From contig KV918802.1 of the NCBI GenBank assembly GCA_002049455.2, positions 124,001 through 188,000 of the forward strand: a stretch of DNA of 64,000 bases, given 5' to 3'. This document shows positions 44,823-55,555 of this stretch, piece by piece (position 1 is the stretch's first letter; every line of letters starts with the position of its first letter). The position numbers were made by a program, and so were the translations under genes. The stretch is from Porphyra umbilicalis (taxonomy: Eukaryota; Rhodophyta; Bangiophyceae; Bangiales; Bangiaceae). A model generated the notes under the pieces. That model searched no databases. It saw only the letters and a list, made by a program, of their open reading frames with translations, and was not told where the DNA came from.

Positions 44823-45213
44823 ATGGCCGACTCGGCCGCGATGGCGGTGGAAGGTGGCGTTACCGATGGCAGGGCGGTCGGCAACGTGGCGCCTGCCGCG
44901 GCGGGGGGGCATCCGGAAGTGGATTGCTCCACGGACCCGGAGGTCTTGCGCCAGGTTCGGCCTCGCGGCTCATACTACGCACACGCGGAACCTGTGGAGG
45001 TGGTTGACGGGGTCCCGCGGGTCACCGACAATCGTCTCTACGACATGTGCGTCCGCAATCGCGCATGTGCGCACACGCGTCGTGTACACACGCGGTACGA
45101 GGCGTTGCCTGACTTCGTTGACGTGAGGGCGCAAGCCGGATTGCCGTACCACGCGGGCAACCGCGTGGCCGAGGTCCACAAGGACCCGAACTTTGGGAAC
45201 CAGGGCCCCCAGC
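44823..45213 (+). CDS. uncharacterised ORF truncated by the LTR element
   Basis: From the ATG at 44823 (MADSAAMAVEGG) the frame continues to the LTR insertion point. The upstream in-frame sequence is the GKGG repeat, so an earlier start is possible. Segments such as PRGSYYAHAEPVEVVDGVP and NRLYDMCVRNRACAHTRR look genuinely coding, but no family is recognised. The natural 3' end should lie beyond 55555, past the 10.3-kb insertion. It might be a host gene or the edge of the second retroelement (56343-64000) into which the first inserted. Confidence 0.35.
45209..45213. other. left target-site duplication CCAGC
   Basis: CCAGC immediately precedes the left LTR and is repeated exactly at 55551-55555 after the right LTR. 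A 5-bp duplication is normal for Ty3/gypsy integrases. Confidence 0.9.
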
Positions 45214-45981
45214 TGAAGTGGTTTCTGCCCGCGAAGCCGACGGGGCACCGCCCCGTCAGAAAACCCAGCACAGGATGCGGAGCGACACAAAGGAGAAAGA
45301 ACACAAACGCCTGGATCACAGGGCGCGGAGCGCACCAGAACGCCGGAACTACCACAAACGCAACGCTGATTTATTCGAGTACGCACGATGACCCCAAAGC
45401 ATACACTCATATACCCTCAGAAACAAGACGCAGGACGTGCACAATCCCGACCCAGGAAAAGACGGTCGTAGGGGGGCCGGGGCCCGGCGGGCCACGGTTC
45501 CTGATCCGGGGTCCTGGTGGCCCCTGCCACGGATCAAGGGACCCCCTTCCACTGGAAGAGAGATATGGTCCCTGGATTTAAGCCAGCTTGGACTGAAATT
45601 GCCCAATACATCACTAGGGACTTATCCCCAGAGTTTCAAGTCTCCGATCGAAGTCCTCGTGGGATATCGACAATGGCCGAGATTTAATCTCGGCCCCGGG
45701 CTTCTCCCCAGCCAAAGGAGCTTCCACAAGCTTCCAGGCCCCTCTAGGGGGCCCTGATCGAGGGGTCGCGTGGCCCCTCGTCCGCGTCAGGCCCTGCCCC
45801 CCTCTGCCTCTGGGCAAGGGGGATGTCAGCCTCGGGGGTGGCCCTAAGCGCCACCTGGCATGCGCCCCGAAGGGGCGCCGCACACCGCTCCCTCTAGGGG
45901 CATAGCGTGTGTGCTCGCGGCCCCTCCCCCGGCGCATACCGGGGGGGTCGCGTCATCAGAGGAGAGGGGGTTTCTCTTACA
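45214..45981 (-). repeat. 3' LTR of element 1
   Basis: 768 bp, nearly identical to 54783-55550. On the minus strand it starts TGTAAGAGAAACCCCC and ends CCACTTCA. Any antisense promoter in it would drive the + strand gene that begins 370 bp inside the element. Confidence 0.92.
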
Positions 45982-45994
45982 TATCCCCCACCTC
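45982..45994 (-). other. polypurine tract of element 1
   Basis: Read on the minus strand, GAGGTGGGGGATA directly abuts the TGT start of the 3' LTR. This is the expected plus-strand primer site for reverse transcription. Confidence 0.75.
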
Positions 45995-46349
45995 AGGGGC
46001 TGCGTCTCGCAGGACCGGAGCCGTGCCCCAACACTGGCCAGGGGGAGCCCCCGGCGGCTCGTTCGGCCTTGCCCCTCCAGGGCCCCTCTGTGGGATACCC
46101 TTGCGAGCAGCCCCAAGACTCGGGCCCCTCGAGGGGCCCGGTGAGCCCCTCCCACCCGGGCATACAAGAGGACCCCCGTCGTTCGGGGGACCGGACTCCT
46201 CGGGTGTCCCGCGGGCGCCCTCTTCGTCACGAGGTGGGACAGCGCCGAGAGCGCGTGTCCGGGGTTCTTCCCCCCTCTTCGCCGACCTCATGCCCCGCCC
46301 ACGGGTGGGGCTTGTCGGAGTTCTTTGGGGCCCCGTCTCGCGGGGTCCG

Positions 46350-48353
46350 ATGGCGTCGGCCGATGCGGCCCACGGTACGGCCGCCATGGCGGTCGACAGT
46401 CGGGGCGGTGCTACTGGTGACGTCCTCGGGGAGGAGGAGGAGATTGACGGCACCTTGGCCTTCCTCCTGTCGGCTTCTTGGCCGACTCCTGCCGTCGTTG
46501 ACGACTCTTTTCGCCGGTTCCCCTGGGACCTCGGGGGGTCCCTGGTGAAACAGCGGTATGCGGTCCTTGAGGGCCGCCGCGTGGTCAGTCTATGGACGAC
46601 CATCCGGGCCAACTGCGGCCCGTTGTACGCCGTCCCCGAGGGTACGGCAACGGACTTCCCCTTTCTCGGTCGCCAGGAGGACTGGCGGGTGTGTCGGGTG
46701 CTTCGCCATTTGGCGAAGCGAGACCTCCTCCCCGAGGTGGGCGACAAGCCCTACTTCTCTTGGGACTATTACCCTGGCACCCCCCCCAAGATGGGGGAGG
46801 AGAACCGCGGGTACTTTGTACCCGGCGCCCTGGGGGATCGGATAATTCGCCTTACCCTGGGCGTCCTGGTGCTCCATGAGCAGCGGGAGTTCCGAGAAGT
46901 CCCGGTATCCCGGCGTAAAGCCCTGTATCCGATCGCCCCCTTTTGGTGGGCGTCCGTTGAGGTGCCGCGCGGAATGGCCGCGCGGATGCCCCAGATGGTG
47001 GCGCTGCGTGGCAGCCAGCTGATGGGAGAGGTCCTCGGGGGACCCTACCACATTATGTTGGCGACCCTTTGGGCCGTCGAGGTGGCCGACGTCTTCGTCG
47101 GCAGCATCCGCCACCACGGCCATCTGTGGCGTCTTCCATTGGTCCTACGGACGGCTTTGGCTGAGCTCACGGCCGAGCGACTGTTCTAGACCGACTCGTC
47201 CACTAGGCCCCTCTTGCAGGCCGGGTTAGCGCTCCTCCGCCTTGTGGAGGAGCTGGGGAAGGAGTCGTGGCTCCTTTATGATGGGAGCCCCCGAGGGGTC
47301 TTCCGGTGCGCCAAGGTGCTTGAAGATGACGGGGTCTTGGTCCTCATGGAGGGCCTTGGTGACTTCACTCTCCCTTATGGGAGGGATGTCACTCATGAGC
47401 TGCGCCTTCGTCCCCTTGATCGGGACCTGGCCACAGCCGGGCCGCACCGTTACGGTCCGGCGGCCTTTTTGGCTCCCCCGGCGGCACGGCCGCCGTCGCC
47501 TCCCGCGAGCTCCGCGGGGGTGCCGCATCTGGCCCCGCCCGTTTGGGGGGCGGTCTCTCTTCCTTACACCCCCCGTGGAGGTGGGCGCTATGGTCGGTCG
47601 CGTCGTACCCACCCCGGAAGAGGGACGGTTCCCCTGATTGGGGGACGTTCGGGTCCGCCTGTGGCGTCCCTTCCCTTGTTCTCTTGGGACGGGGCCGCCC
47701 AACTGGGGACCCCTCGGCCTGTGCGGCGCGCGGTGTGGGATGGCCTGGCCCGCTTCCTAGGGGAGCTCCCCCCGATCCCCACCAGCGGGGTGGATCACAC
47801 CCTGATGATGGCCCTCAGCCGCACCTTGGTGCGGCTTCGCAACGAGATGGCCGTTATTGTGTCACGCGCTATAGCTGACCGAGAAGCGGACGTGCTGTAC
47901 TCCTTGAGAACGGTCGTCTCGATCCGCCGCCTCTTGGCAGAGCAGTCTGGCGCCGCCGTGGCAAAAACCAACACCGTCTTGGCGGGGTGGTTCATCCGCA
48001 ACCTGGCGTCGCCCTCTGTTCCGGCCGAGGGTGGTATTTCGCCAGCGACGCCACAGCGTCCGCCGTCCACTTCCCCACCCCACTACGGGGTGGGGCCTGG
48101 CTCTTCGGTTCCGCCGCATTATGGGGCGGCCTCGGGTTCGGTAGCCTTGCCCTTCTATGGGGCGGGCTCGGGATCGGCTACCCCGTCCCACTATGGGGCG
48201 GGCTCTGGTGTTGCTATTCCGGTCCCTTCTGGGACGGCGACCGGACCCTCGGCGACACCCCCGACCTTCTCGGGGCCGGGGTATTACTCGCACGATGATG
48301 ATCCCGGTCAGGGCTATAACCCTGACTTTGGTTCTCGCTCCGGGGCTTGGTGA
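46350..48353 (+). CDS. antisense accessory gene of element 1, one in-frame TAG
   Basis: The function is unknown. The frame runs on the strand opposite gag-pol, from the ATG at 46350 to the stop at 48351-48353. It is about 667 codons, broken only by a TAG at 47187-47189, with no frameshift. The N-terminal part (to about codon 280) looks globular, with FRRFPWDLGGSL, KPYFSWDYYPG and FWWASVEVPRG. A Pro-rich linker follows, then a helical segment (MMALSRTLVRLRNEMAVIVSRAIAD) and a tail of four 45-bp repeats encoding PHYGxGSGS-type units (48080-48220). No signal peptide or membrane segment is evident, so it is not an obvious envelope gene. Its stop lies 130 bp from the end of pol, convergent. Antisense ORFs at this place are known in some plant Tat/Grande-type elements; relatedness is untested. 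Confidence 0.7.
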
Positions 48354-48483
48354 CTTGTCACCGGGGGTGCTTGGCACCCCTGTCCCTCGGTCATGGGTTG
48401 TGTTACCCTTTACCGCCCTCTTTAAGGGTAGGAGCGGCACGGTGGGGGAGAGTGCGAGAGGGCCCCGAAGGGAATACAGGGGC

Positions 48484-49338
48484 TTAGCCCCTCCTCTTTG
48501 TGACCCTTGTCTCCATGGCCGCCCGAGCGACTAGCAGGTCTCGTACCCTTTTCTTGACTTGGTCAGAGAAGTATACCCCTTTCCGCGTCAAGGCGGGGAG
48601 TTTAATTTTCTTCCGGAGACAGTATTTCCGGAGGGCTTCTCTCCGAAGAGAAGAGGCAAATTGCCACGTGGCTTCCCCTTCGGGAAACCCAAACCATTTG
48701 ACTAAGAGCTCTAATTGCCCGTCATTATTCCAACCATGTTTGATAATTTTTTCAAACACGTATTCGGGACCATCCTTAAGGTGAGTCCCCTCCTTAAAGA
48801 GGGCTTGGGCCTTCAGGGTACGGGTCCACTTGGCATCCCGCGCCGGGGGCCTGGGAGCTCCAGTGACATGGTCACTGCTCACCGTCCTGATGCCCCTGGG
48901 GCTCTCTATCAGGAATCGGTACCCATCGGTCTGTAGTACCATATCAGGCCCCTGGGTCTTGAACCCAAGCTTCTTTGGCGAGCGGGAGTGGGCATCCAGA
49001 TAGACCCAGTCTCCAGCTTTTAGCTGGTTATTCTTGTCTCGAGCGCGCGCATCGAAGGCGCGCTTGTACGCTGCCTGGGCTTTCCCCAGGTGCTCCCGGA
49101 CCTTGGGAATGAGGGCCTTCAGGTCCTCAACATATTGTTCCGCCGCCGAGCTGGCGTCGACGGGTCGTTCCTCGGCTTATCTCAGCCGAGGCATTCTCTC
49201 AAACCCAATGAGTTGGAGCCGCCTCGGGCTCACGAAAGCAAAGGGGACTTCGCCAGTGCTAGAATGGACCTGCGTATTGTACGCAGTCGTCAAGAGGGAC
49301 AGATGACTGTCCCACTCGGCTTGGTGCTCCGCCACATT
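48484..49338 (-). pseudogene. element 1 integrase C-terminal region with chromodomain
   Basis: Chromodomains read histone marks and steer chromovirus integration. From 48785 to about 48600 the frame reads YVFEKIIKHGWNNDGQLELLVKW, FPEGEATW and FASSLRREALRKY, a clear chromodomain. Upstream (49338-48943) the integrase C-terminal core is present in the same reading order but contains a TGA at 49339-49341 and a TAA near 49180. The product ends at 48484. Confidence 0.75.
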
Positions 49339-50121
49339 TCATCGGAGCTGTCGATGAAGGGTGCGGTTATATCGCTCCACCTGCCCGTTCGTCTGCGGGT
49401 GATAAGGCGAGGTATAGTGAGAAGCTATACCGAGTAAACCCAGGATGCCCTGGTAATACACCGAGGCAAACTGCGGTCCGTTGTCCGTAAGGACAGTGTC
49501 GGGAATGCAATATGCGACAACCCATGTATCTATAAATGCCGATGCTACGGTCAGGGCCGTAGCTTTTCTCAGGGGGATGGCTCTTGTCAACTTCGTAAAC
49601 CGGTCACAGATGACAAGAACGTGCTTGTGCCCCCCTTTAGAGGTGGGCAGTGGACCCAACAGGTCCATGGCGAGCCCCGAGAAGGGCTCGTCGGCGGTGA
49701 ACAGCTTCATCACCGTTGTATGTTTTCTCTCTGAGAGACGGTTCTTGGCGCACGCGGGGCATTGCTTCACGTTCTTGTACACGTCAACGACCATCGAAGG
49801 CCAGTACACATACCTACGAAGGGTGTTATATATCTTTCTCGAGCCAGGATGCCCAGCTAGCACCGACTGGTGTTGGTGAGTTAGGAGGCGCTTGTTTAGC
49901 GCCTTTGGGATAACCACTTGGGTTTTCCGTCCGTACACCGAGCGACGGCAGAGTAGCCCGTTCTTTTCTCGGACGAAGAACGCTTGATGACTCCCTGTGG
50001 GGTCGGGGGGCGAAAGAACATCGAGCTCTTTTAGCCTGGCCTGGCAAAAGGCGTCCTCAGCCTGGCCCAGGATAATCTCCCGGGCCGTCAGGGCCCCCAT
50101 AGGGGCCTCGTCCGGTGACAC
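49339..50121 (-). pseudogene. element 1 integrase
   Basis: Inserts the cDNA into host DNA. The HHCC zinc motif (HQHQSVLAGHPG ... CPACAKNR) is followed by the catalytic core: Asp in LAMDLLGPL, Asp in LTDNGPQFA, Glu in TNGQVERYNRT. It is terminated by TGA at 49339 exactly where the family usually has Cys (LRCYV-type motif). It overlaps the RNase H frame by 65 bp in another frame, indicating a frameshift. Confidence 0.85.
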
Positions 50122-50875
50122 TTCTTGTAAGACGTGGCCGGGTCTCGACAGCTAGGACGGGGATGTCCTTGTCCAGGGGCGAGGTGTCTAAACCCTCTGT
50201 AGGGAGACGCGATAGCGCGTCTGCCACCTTGTGGTCCTTTCCCGGCTTATGCCGTATTTCATAATTGTACTCCAATAGTCGGAGTCGCCATCGGTGAATC
50301 CGAGCATTCGGACTCATACCAGTGAGAACCGATAACAGGGCGCGGTGATCACACCGCACCACAAATTCCGCACCTTCTATGTAGGACCGTAAATAGGTCA
50401 CGGCCCAGACGACGCCTAGCGCCTCGATCTCCGTGGCTAAATAGTTCTTTTCCGCAGCGAGAAGTGCACGGCTATAGTAGCCGATGGGGTGGTACTCCCC
50501 GTCGGATTGTTGTTGCTGTAGGCAACAACCCAGCTTTTCATAGCTGGCGTCGGCGTCGACGATATGATGCCCGTGCTTCTTGGGAAGGGCTAGGATAGGG
50601 GCGTCTAATAGACAACCTCGGAGTATCTCAAAGGCGTCCGTCTCCTTCCTTGAAGAGGGATGAAGCTTCTTAGGAAGCTTGGTGCTTGTAAGCGCCGTTA
50701 GTGGCTTCGCTATCTTAGCGAAGTCTACTACGAAGCGGCAGTACACGCCGCACCTACCCAGAAAGCTCTTCATCTGGGTCTGGGTTTCCGGATAACGGAG
50801 ACCCCGAAGCGCCTGGAGGTTCTTCTCCAGGACATGTACCCGTCCTGGTCGGATCACATGACCAAGGCATTCCAC
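50057..50875 (-). pseudogene. element 1 reverse transcriptase tail and RNase H
   Basis: Starts in the RT thumb (GRCGVYCRFVVDFAKIAKPL) and contains the RNase H domain that removes the RNA template. Its acidic residues lie in HIVDADASYE, ATEIEALGVVWA and VRCDHRALL, and it ends LSRLPTEG. The domain itself is uninterrupted. Confidence 0.85.
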
Positions 50876-52118
50876 TTCCTCCTGGAAGAAGAGGCACTTG
50901 ACGCCTTTAAGGTGACCCCTGCCTTGCCGAGCAGGGTCAGCACCTCATCAAGGTGCTGTAAGTGCTCCTCGGGGGAACCCAAGAAAACGATCACGTCGTC
51001 CAGATATACCAAACATATCTGCCACTTCACACCGGCCAGGACATATCCATGGCGCGTTGGAAAGTTGCAGGGGCGTTGCACAACCCAAAGGGAAGGCGCA
51101 CGCACTGCCATGCGCCCGAGTGGCACGTGAGAGCCGTGAGGTGTTTGTCCTCCTCGGCTACTGGTATTTGCCAGAAACCCGTATTACAATCCAGGGTGGA
51201 GAACACTCCGGCGTCCCCTAGGGATTCAATGCCGTCATCCATCCGTAGGATGGGGTAAGCATCCTTGATAGTCATCAAGTTGAGCCTTCTGCAATCGATA
51301 CAGAAGCGTACCGAACCATCAGGCTTCTGTACCATCACCACGGGGCTAGCCCATTCCCCACCCGCGGGCTCAATGACGTCCATCGAGCGCATCCGCTCAA
51401 CCTCCCCTTTCTCTCTCTCCCGGTCCACTGGCCCGGCCTTGTACGGGTGCTTTTTCACGGGGACAGCCCCAGGCTTCAGTCGAATTCGGTGTTTCACACC
51501 TCGATTTAAGCCGAGCTTTCCCTCCCAAAGGGAGGAATGCTTTTGGAGGAGGGCCTTTACGGGCCCCGACCACTCCGCCGGCACCGAAGAAACATCCACC
51601 TTTGGCAGAGGTGAACCCTCTACCCCCTTCGGGGGCGTAGCGAGCTCCTTGAGCTCGCTCTCCGAGACCTCGCACGTCGGCCCCTCCTGGGCGTCGATAT
51701 ACCTGATGGTCATATCGGTTGTGAGCCGCAACGGCGTAACGCCCAGGTGCATCACCTGGATGGTTATGGGCTCGTCTGCCATCATTATGGCAGGGCCTTG
51801 GGCGACCTGTATACCATGCTTGTGATACAAAAACGGTCGCCCTCTCAAGAGACTATGCCCTGTGTACGTACTTCGTACGGGAACATGGGCTATTGTCCCG
51901 GGTTTGACCCAGGTTTTCCGGGCTGGCCTCAGTTGAGCCGTAAGCCCCTCGGGGCAAGCAAAGACCGGCGAAATGGAGGGATCGGGGCGTCCCCTAGGGT
52001 CTCCCCTCCTTTTGATCGGCACCTTGGTGCCGTATAGGAGTTCCAGATGTTGCTCCTGTGTTGCAATGTTTTTTTGTCGCAACATCGATAAAGGAGGTGC
52101 CCAAAATAGCTGGGACAC
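50854..52118 (-). pseudogene. element 1 reverse transcriptase
   Basis: Copies the element RNA into DNA. Fingers and palm motifs are present: VRFCIDCRRLN, STLDCNTGFWQIPV, LPFGLCNAPATFQRAM in the frame ending 51027, then the catalytic YLDDVIVF (about 51000) in a second frame starting near 51126. One frameshift therefore lies between about 51027 and 51126. The N-terminal 150 residues are a linker after the protease. Confidence 0.85.
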
Positions 52119-52440
52119 TCATATTGTTCACAACTCCAAAGGAGATGTATGAGGTCTGACCCCCAAGGGTCACACCAAGACAGACAGCTCCAAAGATGGG
52201 GAGCCAGCCCCCATTGACATCATGGAACATCTTCGCGAGATCACCCAGCGGTTGTAGCGGGGTGTCGACCGGCAATAGTCGCCGGTCTAGTAACGTTGGG
52301 CCACTACCCGTATCCAACATGGCCCGGGTAGTGAGATGAAATCCTGCCGTCAGGAATAACCGGACGGCGAGTTGGTAACTAGAGGAGGGCATGAACGCGC
52401 AAGGCGTTCCCTTTGGGGGTCTCCCTTGTAAGGCCCCCAC
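51994..52440 (-). pseudogene. element 1 aspartic protease
   Basis: Matures the Gag-Pol polyprotein. The active-site motif AMLDTGSGPTLL (Asp codon near 52313) and the flap/terminal motif VPAILGTSFID are intact. The next domain (RT) is in another frame, overlapping by 125 bp. Confidence 0.8.
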
Positions 52441-52535
52441 TACTCAACTAGGCCGGTTTCTCCCGGCCCTACGAGATGACTTGCATCTCCGGTCGACTCC
52501 ATTCGTCTCCCGGACGGGTGGGGAAAACCCACGCG

Positions 52536-54607
52536 CTACTCGTTTCCCGAGGGGGAGTTGTCCTCCTCGTCCTGCTCGGCCGCATCCCTCCCTGGGGTGG
52601 GTGAGTCGTCCGAAGACGACCACGGGGGACCATAATGTTCCCTCACCGCCGCGACCGGTTGTTCTTTACGGACTTCCTCATCCGCCTTGCGGCGCTCCTC
52701 GCACCGCTCCACAACGGCTTTGGTCAACAGAGCCTTCGTCCCCGCGTCAAGGCGGGGACACTCTCTGAAGAAATGCCCCCGCATGTTACATGCGAGTCAG
52801 TTATTTATCCGGGGTCGCCCGGGACGACCCGCTTCTCCCCCCTTGGGGGACGTCCGTGGGGAAGGCCCTCGAGGCCCTTCCCCCACCTTAGCGGAAGCCC
52901 ATTGGGCCTGTCCGTGGGGGACCTCCTTCACCTTAGGGGGGCCCTATCGGGATGGATCTGCTTCACCAACTTTCGGGGGGTCTCTTCGGGGAAAATCCGC
53001 CTCCCCCACCTGACGTGGGCCCCATCGGGAAGGACCCGGAGGGACTTCCCGTACCTGAGGTGGGGCTGTTATTGCCGCGGTTACGTATTTCCGCGGCGCT
53101 GGTCGAGCAGCGCGACGTACCCGATGGGCCTCGGCCCGTCGGTCCTCTTCATTCTTTTGTTCCTGGAGGCGTCTACGACAGACGTCCCCCTTCCGCTGGG
53201 CATATTGCACCAGCAGGTCCATTGGCATGTTGGAGGTATTATGTTCGCGGACATCGGCGCGAATCTCCCAACCAAGCCCCTGCATATAGCGACTCTTCAT
53301 ATGTCCTTCCGTGTGAATGTAACCACATAGGCGACGGAACCCCCCGTAGGCGTATGTAATAATCATTCTCTGTTTCATCCGCCCCTTGGGCGGCCCCATG
53401 GAACAGGGCATCTTGGTCGCTTAGCGGCTGCTCATCCGCATATTTGCGGAGAGGTCAGTTGATCAGTTCCAAGTAGGAGCTGACCTCTCCACTCCGCCCT
53501 CCTTGGAGGGACGGCATGATCGTATACAACTCCCGTTTGAGATCACCCTTAGTGAACTCGGGAAGGAGATACAGGGCTCGGCCCTCCGAGAGGTCATTGT
53601 CGTCACCCGCTTTTACGAAGCGGCTGAGAAATTCGAAGACGCTTAAGGCGGGCGTCCCATTTCACTCTGCATCACGGCCAAAAGTGGCCGATACATCATT
53701 ACGCAGACGGCCTAGGCCGTGCGCCATGGTCCGGTCGTACCGGATGTCGGTATTCGCGAAAACATAAGTTGCGCAATCTAATGCTGCGGCATAGCGGTCG
53801 TTTGCGGGGACGATCTTAGGGGGAATCCGACGGTGGCATTCCCCTCCCAGCTCGTGCCCTAGGGCACGGGTGACCGATCGACGGGGCACATGGCGACCCC
53901 CATCACCCCCCGGAGTACCCCCCGTCCGAGGAGGAGGAACTCATGCGCCGACGTCGGCGCCGGGACCGTCTAGTGGTCCCGAGGGCAGTCTCTATAAGAG
54001 ACAGTCGATCGTGTAACTGGCTAATCAAAGCGTCCAACGAATCCCGTAGGGCTGCCGATATGGCAGCCTCGTTTTGGGCCACCGTTGGGACCCGGTCACC
54101 ACATCCATGAGAAGGTGTTCAGGGTGGGCCGGCGGCTCTCGCCAGCCCGTTATATGGGCCCCATGGTAAACGGGGGACCGCTTGGTCCCGCCTTTTCGGG
54201 GGTAGAGGAGGGGGAGGCGGGAATTCCCCTCCGGCTCCACCCCCCACACCTTAAAGGGGAGGAGGTGGGAATTCCCTTCCACCCACGCCCCCGCACCTTC
54301 GGAGAGGAGAGACAGGAATACCCCTCCGTCTACACCCCCCGCTCCTTGGAGGGGGTAGAGACGGGAATACCCTTCCGCCTGTGTCCCCCATACCATGGGG
54401 GGGAATAGACGGGAATACCTTTCCGTCTTCACCCCCGTCGCTCGGCGCGCCAAGCTCTGGCGTGGCGTTGCCGGCGTGACGCTCCCGCCGGGGAGGGATC
54501 CCTCCGGGGTCCTGAGACCCCGAGCCCTCGCCGGCTCCGTCACGATCGCCCCGTGACGGGTTTCCGGCGCCCGGGGCGCCGGTCTCCGTCACCCCAGTGT
54601 TGTCCAT
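52536..54607 (-). pseudogene. element 1 gag, with zinc knuckle; multiple breaks
   Basis: Forms the virus-like particle. From the ATG at 54607 an N-terminal Pro/Gly/Arg-rich region overlaps a tandem DNA repeat (54190-54430). A capsid-like region (53900-53200) includes RLRNDVSATFG and YMQGLGWEIRADV. Then comes a basic linker and a CCHC zinc knuckle, of which CNMRGHFFREC remains. The first Cys of the knuckle is a TGA (52797-52799). Other in-frame stops are a TAG at 52944-52946 and a TGA at 53455-53457, and frames change at least three times at G or C runs (near 53900, 53650 and 53350). The acidic end (DEEDNSPSGNE) is at 52536. Confidence 0.75.
54190..54430. repeat. 48-bp tandem repeat in gag
   Basis: About five imperfect units of the form GGGAATACCCTTCCG(T/C)CT plus a C-run segment. 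Unit length varies, so the frame is not preserved through the array. Confidence 0.7.
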
Positions 54608-54762
54608 GACGGAAAGACTCCGTCCTCCTGCGGAGACACTCAATCCTCAAAGACAATTTCAACAGAACAGTCACACCCAAGAGTATGACAAAGCACAGCA
54701 GAAAGACAACCGCGAGAACTGACACAGGGTTGACCCGACTGATCAAGAAAGGCCAAACCTTG

Positions 54763-54780
54763 TCCCCCGCTGATCCACCA
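54763..54780 (-). other. primer-binding site of element 1
   Basis: Read on the minus strand, two T follow the LTR end and then TGGTGGATCAGCGGGGGA. This is complementary to a tRNA 3' end finishing CCACCA-type with the universal CCA. The tRNA species was not identified. Confidence 0.7.
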
Positions 54781-54782
54781 AA

Positions 54783-55550
54783 TGTAGTGGTTTCTGCCCG
54801 CAAAGCCGACGGGGCACCGCCCCGTCAGAGAACCCAGCACAGGATGCGGAGCGACACAAAGGAGAAAGAACACAAACGCCTGGATCACAGGGCGCGGAGC
54901 GCACCAGAACGCCGGAACTACCACAAACGCAACGCTGATTTATTCGAGTACGCACGATGACCCCAAAGCATACACTCATATACCCTCAGAAACAAGACGC
55001 AGGACGTGCACAATCCCGACCCAGGAAAAGACGGTCGTAGGGGGGCCGGGGCCCGGCGGGCCACGGTTCCTGATCCGGGGTCCTGGTGGCCCCTGCCACG
55101 GATCAAGGGACCCCCTTCCACTGGAAGAGAGATATGGTCCCTGGATTTAAGCCAGCTTGGACTGAAATTGCCCAATACATCACTAGGGACTTATCCCCAG
55201 AGTTTCAAGTCTCCGATCGAAGTCCTCGTGGGATATCGACAATGGCCGAGATTTAATCTCGGCCCCGGGCTTCTCCCCAGCCAAAGGAGCTTCCACAAGC
55301 TTCCAGGCCCCTCTAGGGGGCCCTGATCGAGGGGTCGCGTGGCCCCTCGTCCGCGTCAGGCCCTGCCCCCCTCTGCCTCTGGGCAAGGGGGATGTCAGCC
55401 TCGGGGGTGGCCCTAAGCGCCACCTGGCATGCGCCCCGAAGGGGCGCCGCACACCGCTCCCTCTAGGGGCATTGCGTGTGTGCTCGCGGCCCCTCCCCCG
55501 GCGCATACCGGGGGGGTCGCGTCATCAGAGGAGAGGGGGTTTTCCCCACA
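54783..55550 (-). repeat. 5' LTR of element 1
   Basis: 768 bp, starting TGTGGGGAAAACCCCC on the minus strand and ending CCACTACA. It differs from the 3' LTR at about eight positions, four of them in the first 8 bp. Confidence 0.92.
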
Positions 55551-55555
55551 CCAGC
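55551..55555. other. right target-site duplication CCAGC
   Basis: Exact repeat of 45209-45213 immediately outside the 5' LTR. Confidence 0.9.

Larger units (their letters stand above)
45214..55550 (-). mobile_element. complete Ty3/gypsy chromovirus (element 1), 10,337 bp
   Basis: Two 768-bp LTRs beginning TG and ending CA, a perfect 5-bp target duplication, a primer-binding site 2 nt inside the 5' LTR and a polypurine tract against the 3' LTR define the element. It is read on the minus strand in the order gag, protease, reverse transcriptase, RNase H, integrase, chromodomain. The order RT-RH-IN and the chromodomain place it among chromoviruses. Gag-pol is broken by several frameshifts and stops. 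An extra gene on the + strand occupies 46350-48353, between pol and the 3' LTR. The LTRs differ at only about eight positions, so the insertion is recent. Confidence 0.93.

Noticed and set aside
44064-44912. 282-codon minus-strand Ala/Leu-rich ORF
   Set aside because: It is the reverse of the 9-bp repeat tract; its LAALAADA pattern is explained by the repeat on the other strand.
46350-48353. Envelope-like gene of element 1
   Set aside because: It is antisense to gag-pol and shows no signal peptide, membrane segment or cleavage motif.
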